From: Rostratula benghalensis
Lineage: Eukaryota; Chordata; Aves; Charadriiformes; Rostratulidae
Assembly: GCA_013399305.1 (NCBI GenBank)
Contig: VXAI01000195.1
Location: forward strand, 267,926-331,925
Length of the DNA stretch: 64,000 nucleotides
Direction of reading: 5' to 3'
This document shows positions 11,879 through 22,640 of the stretch, one piece after another. The notes under the pieces are model-generated. The model was not told where the DNA came from. It did not search any database and saw only the letters and a program-made list of their open reading frames with translations. Both the position numbers and the translations under genes were made by a program. Every line of letters starts with the position of its first letter. The stretch's first letter is position 1.

Positions 11879-12948
11879 ATGGCTGGGATCCTGAGAACTC
11901 CTTGCTTCAGCGTGCACGAAGCTGGTTCCCCATCCCCGTCACTCATCCCAGCTCTGCTTTCTTCATCACTGAGCCTTAATCCCCCTCAAACAGCTGCATT
12001 TCCAGGAGCCCTGGCTATTTGCACTCAGCAGGATGTCACTCTGCTTTGTGGTTTGCCTTCTATTCTTCAGAGGAGTCTGCTCCTGCCCTTGTTTGGTTTG
12101 CAAGCCCCAGCCAGCCCGCTGTGCCTCCTCACGGCCCCGTCTCTGCCCCGTGCAGCATCGCTGTATCCCAGTTCTGCCTCACTCAGCCTCTCCTCTGGGT
12201 TTTTTTCCCCAGAGACCAGTGGCTTGATGCCACTCACCTGCCTTTTCCCTCATTATTAGTCCTTTCCTTTTTCTTCTTCCCCCCTCACTCCCCACGTTAC
12301 TCATTACAATTTGGTTTTCCGGCGTTCCGTCGGTCTTTATTTTCCTTGGCATCGCACACTCAGAGGCTTCACCCCCATCATTTCAGCCCCCATTTGCACT
12401 GACATCGTTATGTTTCACCATCTCATCATCCTGCTTGATGTTTCTTTGGAGCCAGGGCTGTTTCAGCCTTCCCTGACACCGACACGGCTCGGGGACAGCA
12501 GGGCTCTTTGGCTTCATTCCACAGAGCCTTCCTCCGGCCTGCAATTGCTCACGAGCACATGCTTGGCCTCGGGCAAGCTCAGGCAGCACCTGCTTTAGGG
12601 TTTCTGGGCTGACCTGGGTCCGTAAAATGAGCAGCTGGAGGGGCCACATCCTGGCCAGGAGCAGGAGAGCTGCCTTGCACCAGCTCAAGGGTTGAAATGT
12701 AGACAGATTTATTTGAATAAGACCAGATACTTAACATTGCTAACACTGAAGAACCCATATTCATCCCGATACTGATATAAAACACCCAAGGATTATCCCC
12801 AGCTCATTCTCCCAGAAGAATCTGTGCACCCCCCGCAGGGACAGCCACCGTGGGATCCTGTGGGTGCTGTAGCATCAGGAGGATGGGAAGGGCTCAGAGC
12901 TCTAGCCCCAGAACAAGGAGTTCCCTGGACCACCACCATCAAGGGAAG
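11879..12948. other. 1.07-kb spacer between inverted-repeat arms
   Basis: Pyrimidine-rich on the plus strand between about 11930 and 12320, with no recognisable gene or transposon domain. The open frames at 11858-12259 and 12019-12402 overlap in different frames in this C/T-rich DNA and are best explained by its lack of stop codons. Confidence 0.5.
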
Positions 12949-13066
12949 AGAGGGAACTACACAGCAAACTTTCTAATTGATATTGAATGTGGTGTTTGTG
13001 GTATGAAATAACCCTGTTGGCAGCGTGGGGCAAATCCCCGGGTCTCACTCCTTCTCATCCTGGCAC
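12949..13066 (-). repeat. right arm of the ~118-bp inverted repeat
   Basis: Reverse complement of 11760-11878 at about 80% identity, with the 24-base perfect core. The arms are separated by 1,070 bp. Outside the arms the flanks do not match: CR1 lies to the left and unrelated DNA to the right, which limits the repeat to this length. Confidence 0.8.
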
Positions 13067-13205
13067 CTGGGCAGCTCAAAAACACCGAGACCTTGAAAGC
13101 GCACCCCAGAGCTGGCTGTAAAGGAAACACTTTCACACATTCAGACACTAGAGTCTTCTAAGGGTACAGTTTTCCCAAGGATTAGATATTCCAGGTGAGG
13201 CTCAG

Positions 13206-13306
13206 TGAGGCAACCTGGTCTAGTTGAGGGTGTCCCTGTCCTACTGGAGGGAGGTCAGACTAGATGACCTTTGGATGTCCCTTCTGGCCTGCACCATTCT
13301 ATGATT
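13206..13306 (+). mobile_element. CR1 LINE 3' terminal fragment
   Basis: Only about 100 bp of the CR1 3' UTR remain, reading 'caacctggtctagttgaggg', 'actagatgacctttgg' and ending 'cattctatgatt'. It is strongly 5' truncated and diverged. The wording 'cttctggcctgcacc' near the end differs from the other copies here and may mark another subfamily. Confidence 0.85.
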
Positions 13307-15980
13307 ACAAGAGAAATTTGTCCTGTACTGCTCAAACCAGGACTGTAGTTATGTAGCCCCATGCTGGGCTTTGCTCCGGGGCTGGATGCCCACCAGCTGG
13401 GAGCAGGCTGAGCCCTGGCATTGTGCTGGTTGCGATGTCGTGCCCATCTTGGTGGTGTGCCCGGAGGTGGAGACCTTCAAGGAGAGCTCCACCACCATCC
13501 TGTGTAATCCCAGCTGCCAAGCACATCCTCCCAGTCAGAGCCTCCCACAAGCCTGCTGAACAGAGCTGGAGCCTGGTCCTACCCCAGGTCCTGCCTGGAG
13601 ATGCCAGGTTTTACCCTCAGAGACACAAACACAAAAAAACCCAACCAAAACCCACAACAAAATTGAAAAAAGGAGGAGGTGGAGGATGTGTGGAGGGAGC
13701 CAACAGGAAAAAACATGATCAGACATCCTGAATTGCAGAAAAATGCTACAGCATGGCATGTCTGGGCAGAGCAGCATGTCATTGCTAGCAGCCCATGTGC
13801 TTCAGCTCCCGGTAAGGAGGAGAGGGATCTCAGCACACCAGCTAATGGGGGAAACTGCAAGTCCCAACTTCGTCAAGTACATCCGAGATCCACATTTAGA
13901 CTCTCTGGGAAATGCTGGCTGAAAGGAAGCTGGCACGAAATTTCCATTTGCAGTCACAGGGGTCTGGAGAAATCAATCTCTTTAGAGCCCTTTGGAAACC
14001 TCAGTCTGATGGCTTTAAATATTTACTGTTCTCCTGCACGCCAGCTCCCAAAATTGCAGGGTACATACATTCTCCCAGGCAGCCAATAGGCATAGATGCT
14101 GTAAGCCTCCAAAACAGTCCACGCAGGTGCTGATGAAAACCAATCCATAATAAGATTGTCATTTGCAATTGCAAAACAGTAAGAACCTTTTGAATTTGGG
14201 GAAAAACCAAAAAAAACCCACCAAACCCCCAGAAATAATTCTTGTGACTACAGGGCATCAGCGTCCTTCAGGCGATGGGCTGGTGAGGAGAGCAGGACAA
14301 GGAAAGCCCACATCTCAGCCAGCTGTGCCCACCATCTCCTGCTGTGGGGATCAGCAACAGAAATGCCTGCCTGGGATCATCTCCTGGTGCTTCTGTGGTT
14401 CTGGATGACTCGGAGAGGGAAACAGGAAGGCAGAGATAATGCTTGTCCTGCTGAGTAGCTAATGACGCTGCCATCTCGGAGGCTTTCAAGTGGCCAGAGT
14501 CAGCGCTAGGGGTCTTTGGGATCATTTTTTCCTCTTAAGCATAACAGCAGGTAACATCTGTTTTTCCCCCTTTTCAAGATGCCTCTGATGTCCCTGCCTG
14601 CCTAAGGGAGAGCCCTTAATCGAACCCCCGAAATTCAATGAGACACTGGAAAGGAAACTTTTCTCACTTTGTTATGGGCTCTCTCAAAGTGACCAACTCC
14701 TTTGCCTGCTCCCTCGCCCCACCAGCACGGGGAATGAGAGCAGGACAGAAGGCTGCACTGCTCTCCAGACCACCAAGATCCATCAGGGTTGCTGTGATGT
14801 GCTTCACCTACTCCTAGAGCCCAAATGCTGTTGCCCAACACAGGGTGGGACTCAGGGCAGCAAACCCCAGTTGGGCACTGCTTGGCACCACTGGAAAGGA
14901 ATGGGAAGATGGGAAGGGAACACACCTCACCTGGTGCCTGGTAGGCTGAAGGTCGGCTCTGCTGAAGCCAGCAGGCAGGGAAGTCGTTTCATATATCGCT
15001 CACCATGTGGTCTGGAGCCCGTCTGCAGCCTGGGCATGCTGCCCACCCCGAGGTACATGAGCATTGCTGCAGAGCATGGAGAAAGTACAGAGATTTAAAG
15101 AGATGGATGGTTTAGTGAAGGTCTGGACTGGATTCAGCTGTTTGTTTAGCCAGGCCAACACAGCAGCAACTGCTGCCGGAGCAAACAGTCTGCTTCATAT
15201 GTCCCCAGGGGAAAGGGCTGAAATGTCCTGAAGGCTCACCCCAGCATTTTACTGATATGTTTATTCCTGGTCGGTTTTATCTTCTGGTTGTGCTTCTGGG
15301 CAGGCTGCAGCAGGCCATCAGGATGGTTCTGAGCGACCAGCAGCTCTGTGTGACAGCAAGCTCTTCAAACCCTCTGCTGGAGCCTCCCCAGGGCCATCTC
15401 CAGCCTGACTGCAGCATTGATAGCTGAACTCTACCACCACCCAGAGCCATAGACAGGTGGTGGGACAGGAAGGGACACAACCAGTGATGGAGAGGACCCA
15501 CGGGCCAGTAACTACTTTGCAGAGTCAAAGTTTAAACCTAAACAAGTGCTGGGTCTCATTCACCAGCTCTGAACTCCAGCAAGTTCACACTGCCAGGCCT
15601 TCCTCCGTACTTTTAGGGACTAGCAACAATTTATGGATTTATTTTCCTGCAGTGCCAACTGAGATTTTCATATTAGAATGCACAAAGGTCTCACCACTGA
15701 TTTCCAGACCATAATTTAGAGGACATAGACATGGGAAGCACCAAGCCCACTGTGCCTTTAGGATTTGACCCATTTACCTGCAGGTCCCACAGATGTAGAG
15801 GTGGGTGGCCCTGGATATACCCCCAACAGCCAGCTACACATCCCAGGGTATGTGTCCAGTGCTGCTCCTCAGCTGTGTCCACAAATACACCCTGAGCAAA
15901 ACACCAGAACCATGAAGTCCACAGCAAAACCATTGTTGATGCTGCTATTGATTTCAATGAACACCTCCAACATTTGAAAA
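13307..15980. other. unique non-coding DNA between CR1 copies
   Basis: No gene is recognisable. The plus strand is A/C-rich at 13620-13670 and 14200-14240. Open frames at 13423-14089 run through these A-rich parts, overlap opposite-strand frames and show no domain. Confidence 0.5.
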
Positions 15981-16569
15981 CTAGAATAATGGAATCTTTA
16001 GAACTGGAAGGGACCTCTAGAGATCCTCCAGTCCCACTCCCCTGCTAAAGCAGGGTTGCTCAGAGCACATCCCTCAGGACTGCATCCAGGAGAGGCTTGA
16101 AGGTCTCCGGAAAAGGGGACTCCACACCCTCCCTGGGCTCTGCCAGGGCTCTGACACCCTCACCACAAAGAAGCTTTTTCTCATATTTGAAGGGAACTTC
16201 CCGTGTTCCAGCTTGTGCCCATTGCCCCTCGTCCTGTCACTGGGAACCACTGAGAAGACTCCAGCTCCATCCTCCTTCAACCCACCCTTCAGATCCTTGG
16301 GAGCATGAAGAAGGTCTCCCCTCAGCCTTCTCTTCTCCAGGCTCAAGAGTCCCAGCTCTCTCAGCCTTTCCTCATCAGAGAGATGCTCCAATCCCTCCAT
16401 CATCTTTGTTGCCCTACGCTGGACTCTCTCCAGCAGTTCCCTATCTCTCTTGAACTGGGGATCCCAGCACTGGAGGCAGGATTCCAGTTGTGGCCTCAGC
16501 AGTGCAGAGCAGAGGGGGAGAACGACCTCCCTCCACCTCCTGACCACACTCTTCTCTACACAGCCCAAG
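15981..16569 (-). mobile_element. CR1 LINE 3' end (group A), right member of inverted pair
   Basis: Minus-strand copy of the same element type as 11131-11729. Its ORF2 remnant (open at 16074-16610) differs from the partner at only about eight residues, all in the first half. It carries the same 5-base deletion in the 'ccctggcagagcccaggg' region, while the related copy at 17551-17711 has the undeleted form. The 3' tail reads 'attccattattctag' on the minus strand. The ~4.25 kb between the two copies is unrelated sequence. At sites where the pair differs, this copy tends to carry the more CR1-consensus base. Confidence 0.95.
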
Positions 16570-17550
16570 AAAATGAGGAACAGACAGAATATAGTGCAAA
16601 CAGGCAGCATCTAACACATTTTCTGGTAAATACACTGGGATTTAGGCTCAGTTGTACAAAATGCAAGGACCATATAAGTGTTTGACATCTATTGCGGTCA
16701 CTGAGACCGCCTGAAGAAACCAGCGGGAATCTCACTGCCTCTGTTTCAGAGTTGGTTTATTGATAAAAAAGGAAAAAAGCAGACACATTAAAAGAAAGCC
16801 CAGCAGTAAAGCCCAGCCTCATTCAGCCTGGCTCTTCCAGCAGCCCCACAAACAGGGAAACAAAGGGAAGCAGTATAAAATTGGAGTGCTTCTGGAGCTC
16901 TGCCCAGCCCCAAAACCACCTCACCCATCACCTCCCATTCCACTGTTCCTGCTGCCACTTCCCTCCCAGCCAGCAGCAACCTTGACTTTAAGACTAAAGG
17001 CCCAAGAAGGGGGCAGGTGAAAAACCATATTGACAAAGAAGGTAGAAACACAGGAGATGTGTTGGAGCAGTTACAGAGATCTCACCTGGCTTGGATGCAC
17101 CTTCATTGCGGAGCTAACAGCACCCACTGCCCCCTGGCACATCTGCAGGGATTTTCCAGACGTGTGGCAATTTGGAGAGGGCAGCAAAGACCCAGCCTTT
17201 CATGGGCTTACACCATGTGTTTGTCAGGGCATGGGGAGAGGGCACCAGGCACCTCCAGCACCAAGCATCTCCAGTGAAAGTAGAGCAAATCTTCTTGTAC
17301 CGAGGTTCAGAGCAAGCCCTGGGGCACAATGAACCAGAAAAAAAAAACAAACCAGGCTTATAAAAGACTAATTAGGGACAATCCTAGCTTCTCTATAGTC
17401 AGTAAAGTTTTGCTATTATTTATTATGAAGGCTAGACTTTGCCCAAGGAGATTTCCTGTTAAAAAACAGCTTAATTAAAGCAGGTAGTAAAGCCCTTGTA
17501 GGTCTCCTTACTCCCACCCCAGCAGCCCAGGCAGTCAGCTTAAAAAGACA
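16570..17550. other. unique non-coding DNA
   Basis: No gene or recognisable transposon. Short A-rich runs occur near 16765-16800 and 17337-17347. Open frames here are under 100 codons, overlap and show no domain. Confidence 0.5.
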
Positions 17551-17711
17551 GAATCACAGGATTGTCAGAGTTGGAAGAGACCTCTAGAGACCATCCATTC
17601 CAACTCCCCTGCTGAAGCAGGGCTGCCCAGAGCACAGCACTCAGGGCTGCATCCAGGAGGGGCTTGAGGTCTCCAGAGAAGGGGACTCCACACCCTCCCT
17701 GGGCAGCCCGT
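17551..17711 (-). mobile_element. CR1 LINE 3' terminal fragment (group A)
   Basis: Read on the minus strand it carries 'tccctgggcagcc' in reverse, the 'aagcagg' box and 'cctctagagacc', starting at the plus-strand end with 'gaatcacagga'. It is about 160 bp long. It belongs with the inverted pair at 11.1 and 16.0 kb but keeps the 'ggctgccc' bases that both of those lack, so it serves as an outgroup for their shared deletion. Confidence 0.92.
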
Positions 17712-18259
17712 CATGCTGCCTTACAGACCTGAAACAAGGATCCAGGGGAGAAAAAGGGGATGGAGAGAGCCCAGGGGCTCAGCTTACACATGGGAGCAGG
17801 GAGATAGTTCCCTCATGCAGAGCTACTGACCCCAGAGCACAGCATATTCCCTAATCCACACCCCATTGGTACCATTCTTCCTACCTGAGCATTCCCCACC
17901 CATAAAAGACCTTCCAGCTCCTGTCCCCACTCTCCTCCAGCCCTTAATTGATTTCCCTTCCTGCTGATATTTTTAAGCACCAGCTGTACCCAGATTGTTT
18001 GCTCTCTGGTGGGAGCAGGCAGCTTCACTTTTATCTATTGGGGTAGACAGAAGCCAAAGCCAGCAGGATATGGGTCAGCTCTCTTCAAGATGGGTCATAG
18101 CTTTATGTAGCTGGAAGAAGGGAGCCAAACTCAAAATCTCTCCTTTTATCCTTGCCCTGCTGAGGACTGGAGGGTTTGGATGTGCCAAAAACTATGCTTG
18201 TGCTGTGATTTTCCCCTCTGGTAGCAGCCGTCGGGTTTTGGGCTTGTGGGGTACATGGC
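17712..18259. other. unique non-coding DNA
   Basis: About 550 bp between a CR1 end and the LTR. No gene, transposon or clear motif is seen. Confidence 0.5.
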
Positions 18260-19053
18260 TGTCCTGGTTTTGGCCAATCAGAACGATGGATGATGGCTTC
18301 TCCCTCCACCCTCAAAGAAAAAGAGAGGAGAGGAAGAGATTAAAGACATCCATGAGTTCAGGAAAAAACCATGAAACTAATGAAAATATAAATANNNNNN
18401 NNNNNNNNNNNNNNNNNNNNNNNNNNNNNNNNNNNNNNNNNNNNNNNNNNNNNNNNNNNNNNNNNNNNNNNNNNNNNAACCCAAAACACAGTATATACAA
18501 AACCATATCAAGCTCCCAGGATGAGGATCACATCACCAGCAGGCATCAGGAAAAGTCCCAGACTGGACTGGGTGACCGACAGGAGCTGGATTCCAGATCT
18601 GGAGTTGGGAATGCTCAGACTGGGGTCAAAGGCAGAGGAACACACAGGGTCTTCCTCAGACATTGACCATCTAAGGAAGAGTTGACCCTTTGATCCCTCA
18701 GCTTTTCTACTGAGCAGGATGTGGATGGGATGGAATCCCCCAGTTGGTCAGGTTTGGGTCCCCTGTCCTGCCCGCTCCTCCCCACAGGGGTGACCCCTCA
18801 ATGCTTTTCCACCTCTGACCCCTCAACAGGGCAAATACCAAAATTCCCTGCCCTTGGTTGTTTTAGCAATAAGGATAAGGTGGTGCCTCTCTGCACCATC
18901 CCTTGGTGTGATCAGGGCTGATCACCCTGAGAGTGAACAGTTTCTGAACAATCTGCTGTTCATTTCAGAGTTTGGTTACTTAGAAGAGGCCCAGCTAAAA
19001 AAAGTCAAATTACAAAACAGAAAATTGGTTCCATTTTGCCTCAAACCAGGACA
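18260..19053 (+). mobile_element. solo LTR of an avian endogenous retrovirus, copy 2
   Basis: Starts TGTCCTGGTTTTGGCC and ends CTCAAACCAGGACA, so both ends have the TG...CA form and are imperfect inverted repeats of each other. It shares about 560 bp with copy 1 (2454-3195) at roughly 96% by eye, in opposite orientation. Its first ~200 bp differ from copy 1 and contain the assembly gap. Flanks are ATGGC (18255-18259) and ACAGC (19054-19058), a weak 3 of 5 match as a target duplication. The plus orientation is inferred because the variable end is probably U3 and the ends match avian LTRs I recall. No internal viral sequence adjoins. The frame at 18854-19144 is LTR-derived and not a gene. Confidence 0.8.
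18395..18477. other. assembly gap (83 N)
   Basis: 83 consecutive unknown bases inside the LTR, within its AT-rich and poly-T/poly-A part. The true length is unknown. The open frames across the gap are meaningless. Confidence 0.99.
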
Positions 19054-20681
19054 ACAGCTCACCAGGGGTGCTGAGTGTTTGAACGCTTCTCTCCCTCCAG
19101 ACCAGAGAAAAGCCTTGCTTTGCCTCCAGCCTGGGAAAGTGTGAACTCTCAAGGCTTATATCGGCACAGGGGGTTGCTGCAAAGCTCCGCTCGGGATGTT
19201 GGAATTGAGGATTTGGAGGACGTATTTTGCATTAATCAAATAAATGCATCACGTGAGGCGTTTTCCATCTGAATGTCTGAAACAGATGCTGACTACATAA
19301 TCAGCATGACACCAGCAATGAGGTCTGGGTCTCGAGGATACGGGAAGCAGCAGAGAGGCTCCCTGGCTGCGAGCTGTGTGCTCGGTCCGTGCACCAAGCG
19401 ACCTGCTGAGGACAGAGCCACGATTAGAGGCCAATAAATCCAGGGGCAGAGAAAAAGATAATTCTTCAAGCTTGCTGCCCAGACTGAAGAGTAGGAGGAG
19501 AGCTCTTTCCATTCCAAGACCTCAAAATCTGCTGTCCAACATGTCATCGTCTCCCACAAAGAGCAAAAAATAATGTTTTTTTTAATCAAGGGGTATTTTT
19601 TTTGGGGGGGTGGGGGATGGGTCTGTGTTGCTGCTGCTTTCCTCTGTTTGCTTTCATACTACAGGAGCCTCTCCCAGTCCAATAAAGTTAAGCCACTGGG
19701 ATTTATGCTCCTGAATGCCATGGAGAAAGGTAGCTTGAATTGGTAGCTGAGCTGCTTATTGTGTGAGAGGCAGGCAGATGCAGCGGGGAGAGGTGTGAGA
19801 GCCAGGCTGGGGGTGACACAGTAGTTCCTTTGGGATAAGCATCCAGCAGGAGAGGAGTTCAGCTAATCCTCCCCTGCACTCGCTGCTCCCACAAGGAAGA
19901 GTAGGAACGTGGCGAAAGCAGGATTTCTTGTAGCAGTGTTGGGTCTTTCCAGGAAATACTTAGAAAATAGAGTTCCCTAAGCTGATCTAGGAGCTTGGCA
20001 AGACTTGAAAATCCAAAATAATTGCTGGAAAGGAATCTGAAAGTGATAGCTCCTTTTTCTGCGTGGCGTTACACTTCACTTCTCCTGATGGAGAGTTCAA
20101 GAGCCAGCTCTTTTTCCTCTTTTCAATTAACTCCTATGACTACATGCATTTGAGAAAAGCTTCCATTAGTCACAGTTGCTTTCCTACTCATCCTTCATGC
20201 CTTTCAGCTACAAGACCAGGCTAACAGGTACCCATATAAAATAGATTTCATGATGACAAGTATTTCCCTAAGTCCAGCTATGATCTGAATGTCATTATGT
20301 CTGCATAGCGTATACCTCTTTCCGAGAAGTCACTATTAGGGCAAATGCAGAAAATAATGATTTGGGACAGATACCTAATATCAAACAAACCCTCGTGCTG
20401 AATCCTACCATCTCCAGTTGCCAGTGACAAGCACTGGGCCGTGAACAAGCACCATCAGCAAGATGATCCTTTCCAATTATCTGGAACTTTGGGCGGTCTG
20501 GCAGAGGGAATCTGCACACTGGGAAAACTCAAGTCTCCCCCAAAACAGCATCAGCCATCTCTTCACCCCTTCTGATCTGGAATCTGCCCCAGCTGTGGGG
20601 CGGCACCTGCTCTTGTAATGAGGACCTGAGCGACTGTCCCATCAAGTCTTATGTTTTAAAGATAGGGTTTTCCACAGTTGC
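19054..20681. other. unique non-coding DNA
   Basis: No gene or transposon is recognised. A T-run and G-run segment lies at 19577-19616. The rest is ordinary mixed-composition sequence with scattered stops in all frames. Confidence 0.5.
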
Positions 20682-21015
20682 TTCCTAAAGGGGGCCTTAT
20701 AGGAGGGATGGGGCGTGGGGTATGGAGGGAGGCTCTTCATCAGGGAGGGGAGCCATAGGACAAGGAGTAACAGTTTTAAACTGAAAGATGGGAGATTGGG
20801 CTGAGATCTGGGGAAAAACTTCTTTGGTGTGAGGGTGGTGAGAGCCTGGCCCAGGTTGCCCAGAGAAGCTGTGGCTGCCCCATCCCTGGAGGGGTTCAAG
20901 GCCAGGTTGGATGGGGCTTGGAGCAACCTGGTGTGGTGGGAGGTGTCCCTGCCCAGGGCAGGGGGTGGGACTGGATGGTCTTTAAGGTCCCTTCCATCCA
21001 AATCATTCTATGATT
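20682..21015 (+). mobile_element. CR1 LINE 3' end (group B)
   Basis: About 335 bp with 'ggttgcccagagaagctgtg', 'gccccatccctgg', 'ttcaaggccaggttggatgg' and a terminal 'cattctatgatt'. The encoded ORF2 tail peptide reads '[20 protein letters not shown]', a motif seen again at 35361-36072 and 57036-57558. It is 5' truncated and lacks any complete reading frame. Confidence 0.94.
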
Positions 21016-21283
21016 CCTGGGGAAGACCGTGCTTTAATGCAACACCTGTATGATGGGCAACAAATCCACCTTATCCCACCAGAGGGGCTACCTTTTCCCT
21101 TGCCCAGGCATGAAAAACTCATGGTGAAAGTGAATACTAAGAGCAAGCAGCTTAGCAGCTGGAAGCAAGGGAGGAAAAGCACAGGGAACATCAGACGAGC
21201 CTCCTGAGAAGCTCTGCTCCGGGGAGTTACCATTTGCCCTTGGTCTGAAAAGCGAGCAGTGTAGTTTTCTCCCTTCCCAGCTC
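21016..21283. other. unique non-coding DNA
   Basis: Short stretch between a CR1 3' end and the CpG-rich block, with no recognised feature. Confidence 0.5.
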
Positions 21284-21580
21284 ACCGCCCACATGAGGAC
21301 ATGCAGGCGCGGAGACGAGCGGGCAGAGGAGGGTCCACCACGGGGCTGCGGTGCCCGAGAGCCGCTCCAGATGCACGCTCTGCCCTGGTACGAGCTGCCC
21401 GGGGCTGGCACTGTTTGCAAACAGGAGGATCTCTTGGCTGCCTGTTTTGCGCCGGCTGTTCCCCCTTCCCCGCTTGTTTTGCTGGCACCTCCGCCCCTGG
21501 CGCTGGTGTGATACCCTCGTGGGCAGGCTGCCACCCCGGCAGATGGGCGTCATTGCGGAGCCACGAGAGGAACAGCGTGC
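21284..21580. promoter_or_regulatory. CpG-rich block, candidate CpG island
   Basis: I count about 23 CpG dinucleotides in roughly 300 bp at about 60% G+C, an observed/expected ratio near 0.8, well above the surrounding sequence. It has no repeat wording. CpG islands mark many vertebrate promoters and first exons. Open frames of 70-150 codons occur here on both strands, as expected in GC-rich DNA, and none shows a domain. No TATA box, splice pattern or transcript can be assigned, so this is a candidate only. It could also be a GC-rich exon or unmethylated intergenic island. Confidence 0.4.
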
Positions 21581-21847
21581 ACATCAGTTGTCAGTGTGTT
21601 AGAGAGAGGATTTATGTTCAGGAATGTTAAAAACATGCAGCTCGTGTGGTGTTCCTACCCCTCCGGTGAAGGTAGGAGCCAAGCCACTGAATGCCCAGGT
21701 GGGATGAACACTGCGAAGCCATTGTCAACTCCCTGTGACACCGTGGTGCAGCCAAGAGCATGGTGAGGACTGGGAGGTGACTGGGAGCACAGGAACTACC
21801 ATGCATCTCCATGTTCCTGGCTCTCTGCTGGAGAAGTCACTGCACGG

Positions 21848-21949
21848 AATCACAGAATGGTTTGGGTGGGAAGAGACCTTAAAACCCATCCAGTGCCACC
21901 CCCCGCCCTGGACAGGGACACCTCCCACCAGACCAGGTTGCTTAAAGCA
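21848..21949 (-). mobile_element. CR1 LINE 3' terminal fragment (group B)
   Basis: About 100 bp: begins 'aatcacagaatggtttgg' and continues 'aagagaccttaaaaccc', 'gacacctcccaccagacc'. This is the reversed 3' end of a group B copy. The same 3' end starts again at 22063 in the same orientation, 114 bp later. Confidence 0.92.
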
Positions 21950-22062
21950 GGAGGCAGCCCCAGCTCAGGTCTTTGCTGAAACCCTGGGAGCAAGGAGGTG
22001 GGCAGGGAGGGATGTCCTCAGGCCAACTCTGGAGCCTGGGGTTACAGCACTTGCTTATTGTA

Positions 22063-22640
22063 GAAACACAGAATGGTTTGGATTAGAAGGGACCTTAAAG
22101 ATCATCCAGTGCCACCCCCTGCCCTGGGCAGGAACCCCTCCCACCACACCAGGTTGCTCCAAGCCCCATCCAACCTGGCCTTGAACCTCTCCAGGGATGG
22201 GGCAGCCACAGCTTCTCTGGGCAACCTGGTCCAGGCTCTCACCATCTTCACACCAAAGAATTTCTTCCTAAGATCTCATCTCGATCTCCCCTCCTTCAGT
22301 TTGAAGCCATCACTCCCCATCCTATCACCAGATACCCTTATAAGGAGCTGTGACCTAACAGAAGCCCCTCTCCAGCTTTCCTTTAGGCCCCTTTAGGGAC
22401 TGGAAGGAGCTCTAAGGTCTCCCTGGAGCCTTCTCTTCTCCAGCCTGAACAACCCCAATTGTCTCAACCTGTCCTCACATCAGAGGGGCTCCAGCCCTTG
22501 GAGCATCTTCATGGTCTCCTCTGGACTCTCTCCAACAGCTCTGTGTCTTTCTTGTGTTGAGGACTCCAAAGATGGAGGATGCACTGCAGGTTGGGTCTCA
22601 CCAGAGTGGAGCAGAGGGGGAGAACCATCTCAGTTGACCT
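22063..22640 (-). mobile_element. CR1 LINE 3' end (group B), 580 bp
   Basis: Minus-strand copy with an intact 3' terminus ('acacagaatggtttgg', 'aagggaccttaaagatcatc') and the ORF2 tail, including the reverse of 'gagaagctgtggctgcccc' and of 'cctggagaagagaaggctcc'. Homology fades around 22640. Frameshifts and stops are present. The open frame at 22073-22396 is antisense to the element and has no meaning of its own. Confidence 0.94.

Noticed and set aside
17995..18666. 223-codon frame across the assembly gap
   Set aside because: It crosses 83 unknown bases and LTR sequence, so the joined frame has no support.
2454..19053. One large palindrome (LTR - CR1 - CR1 - LTR) as a single inverted duplication
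   Set aside because: The LTR pair is centred near 10.75 kb and the CR1 pair near 13.85 kb, and the DNA between does not match in reverse. They are separate insertions.
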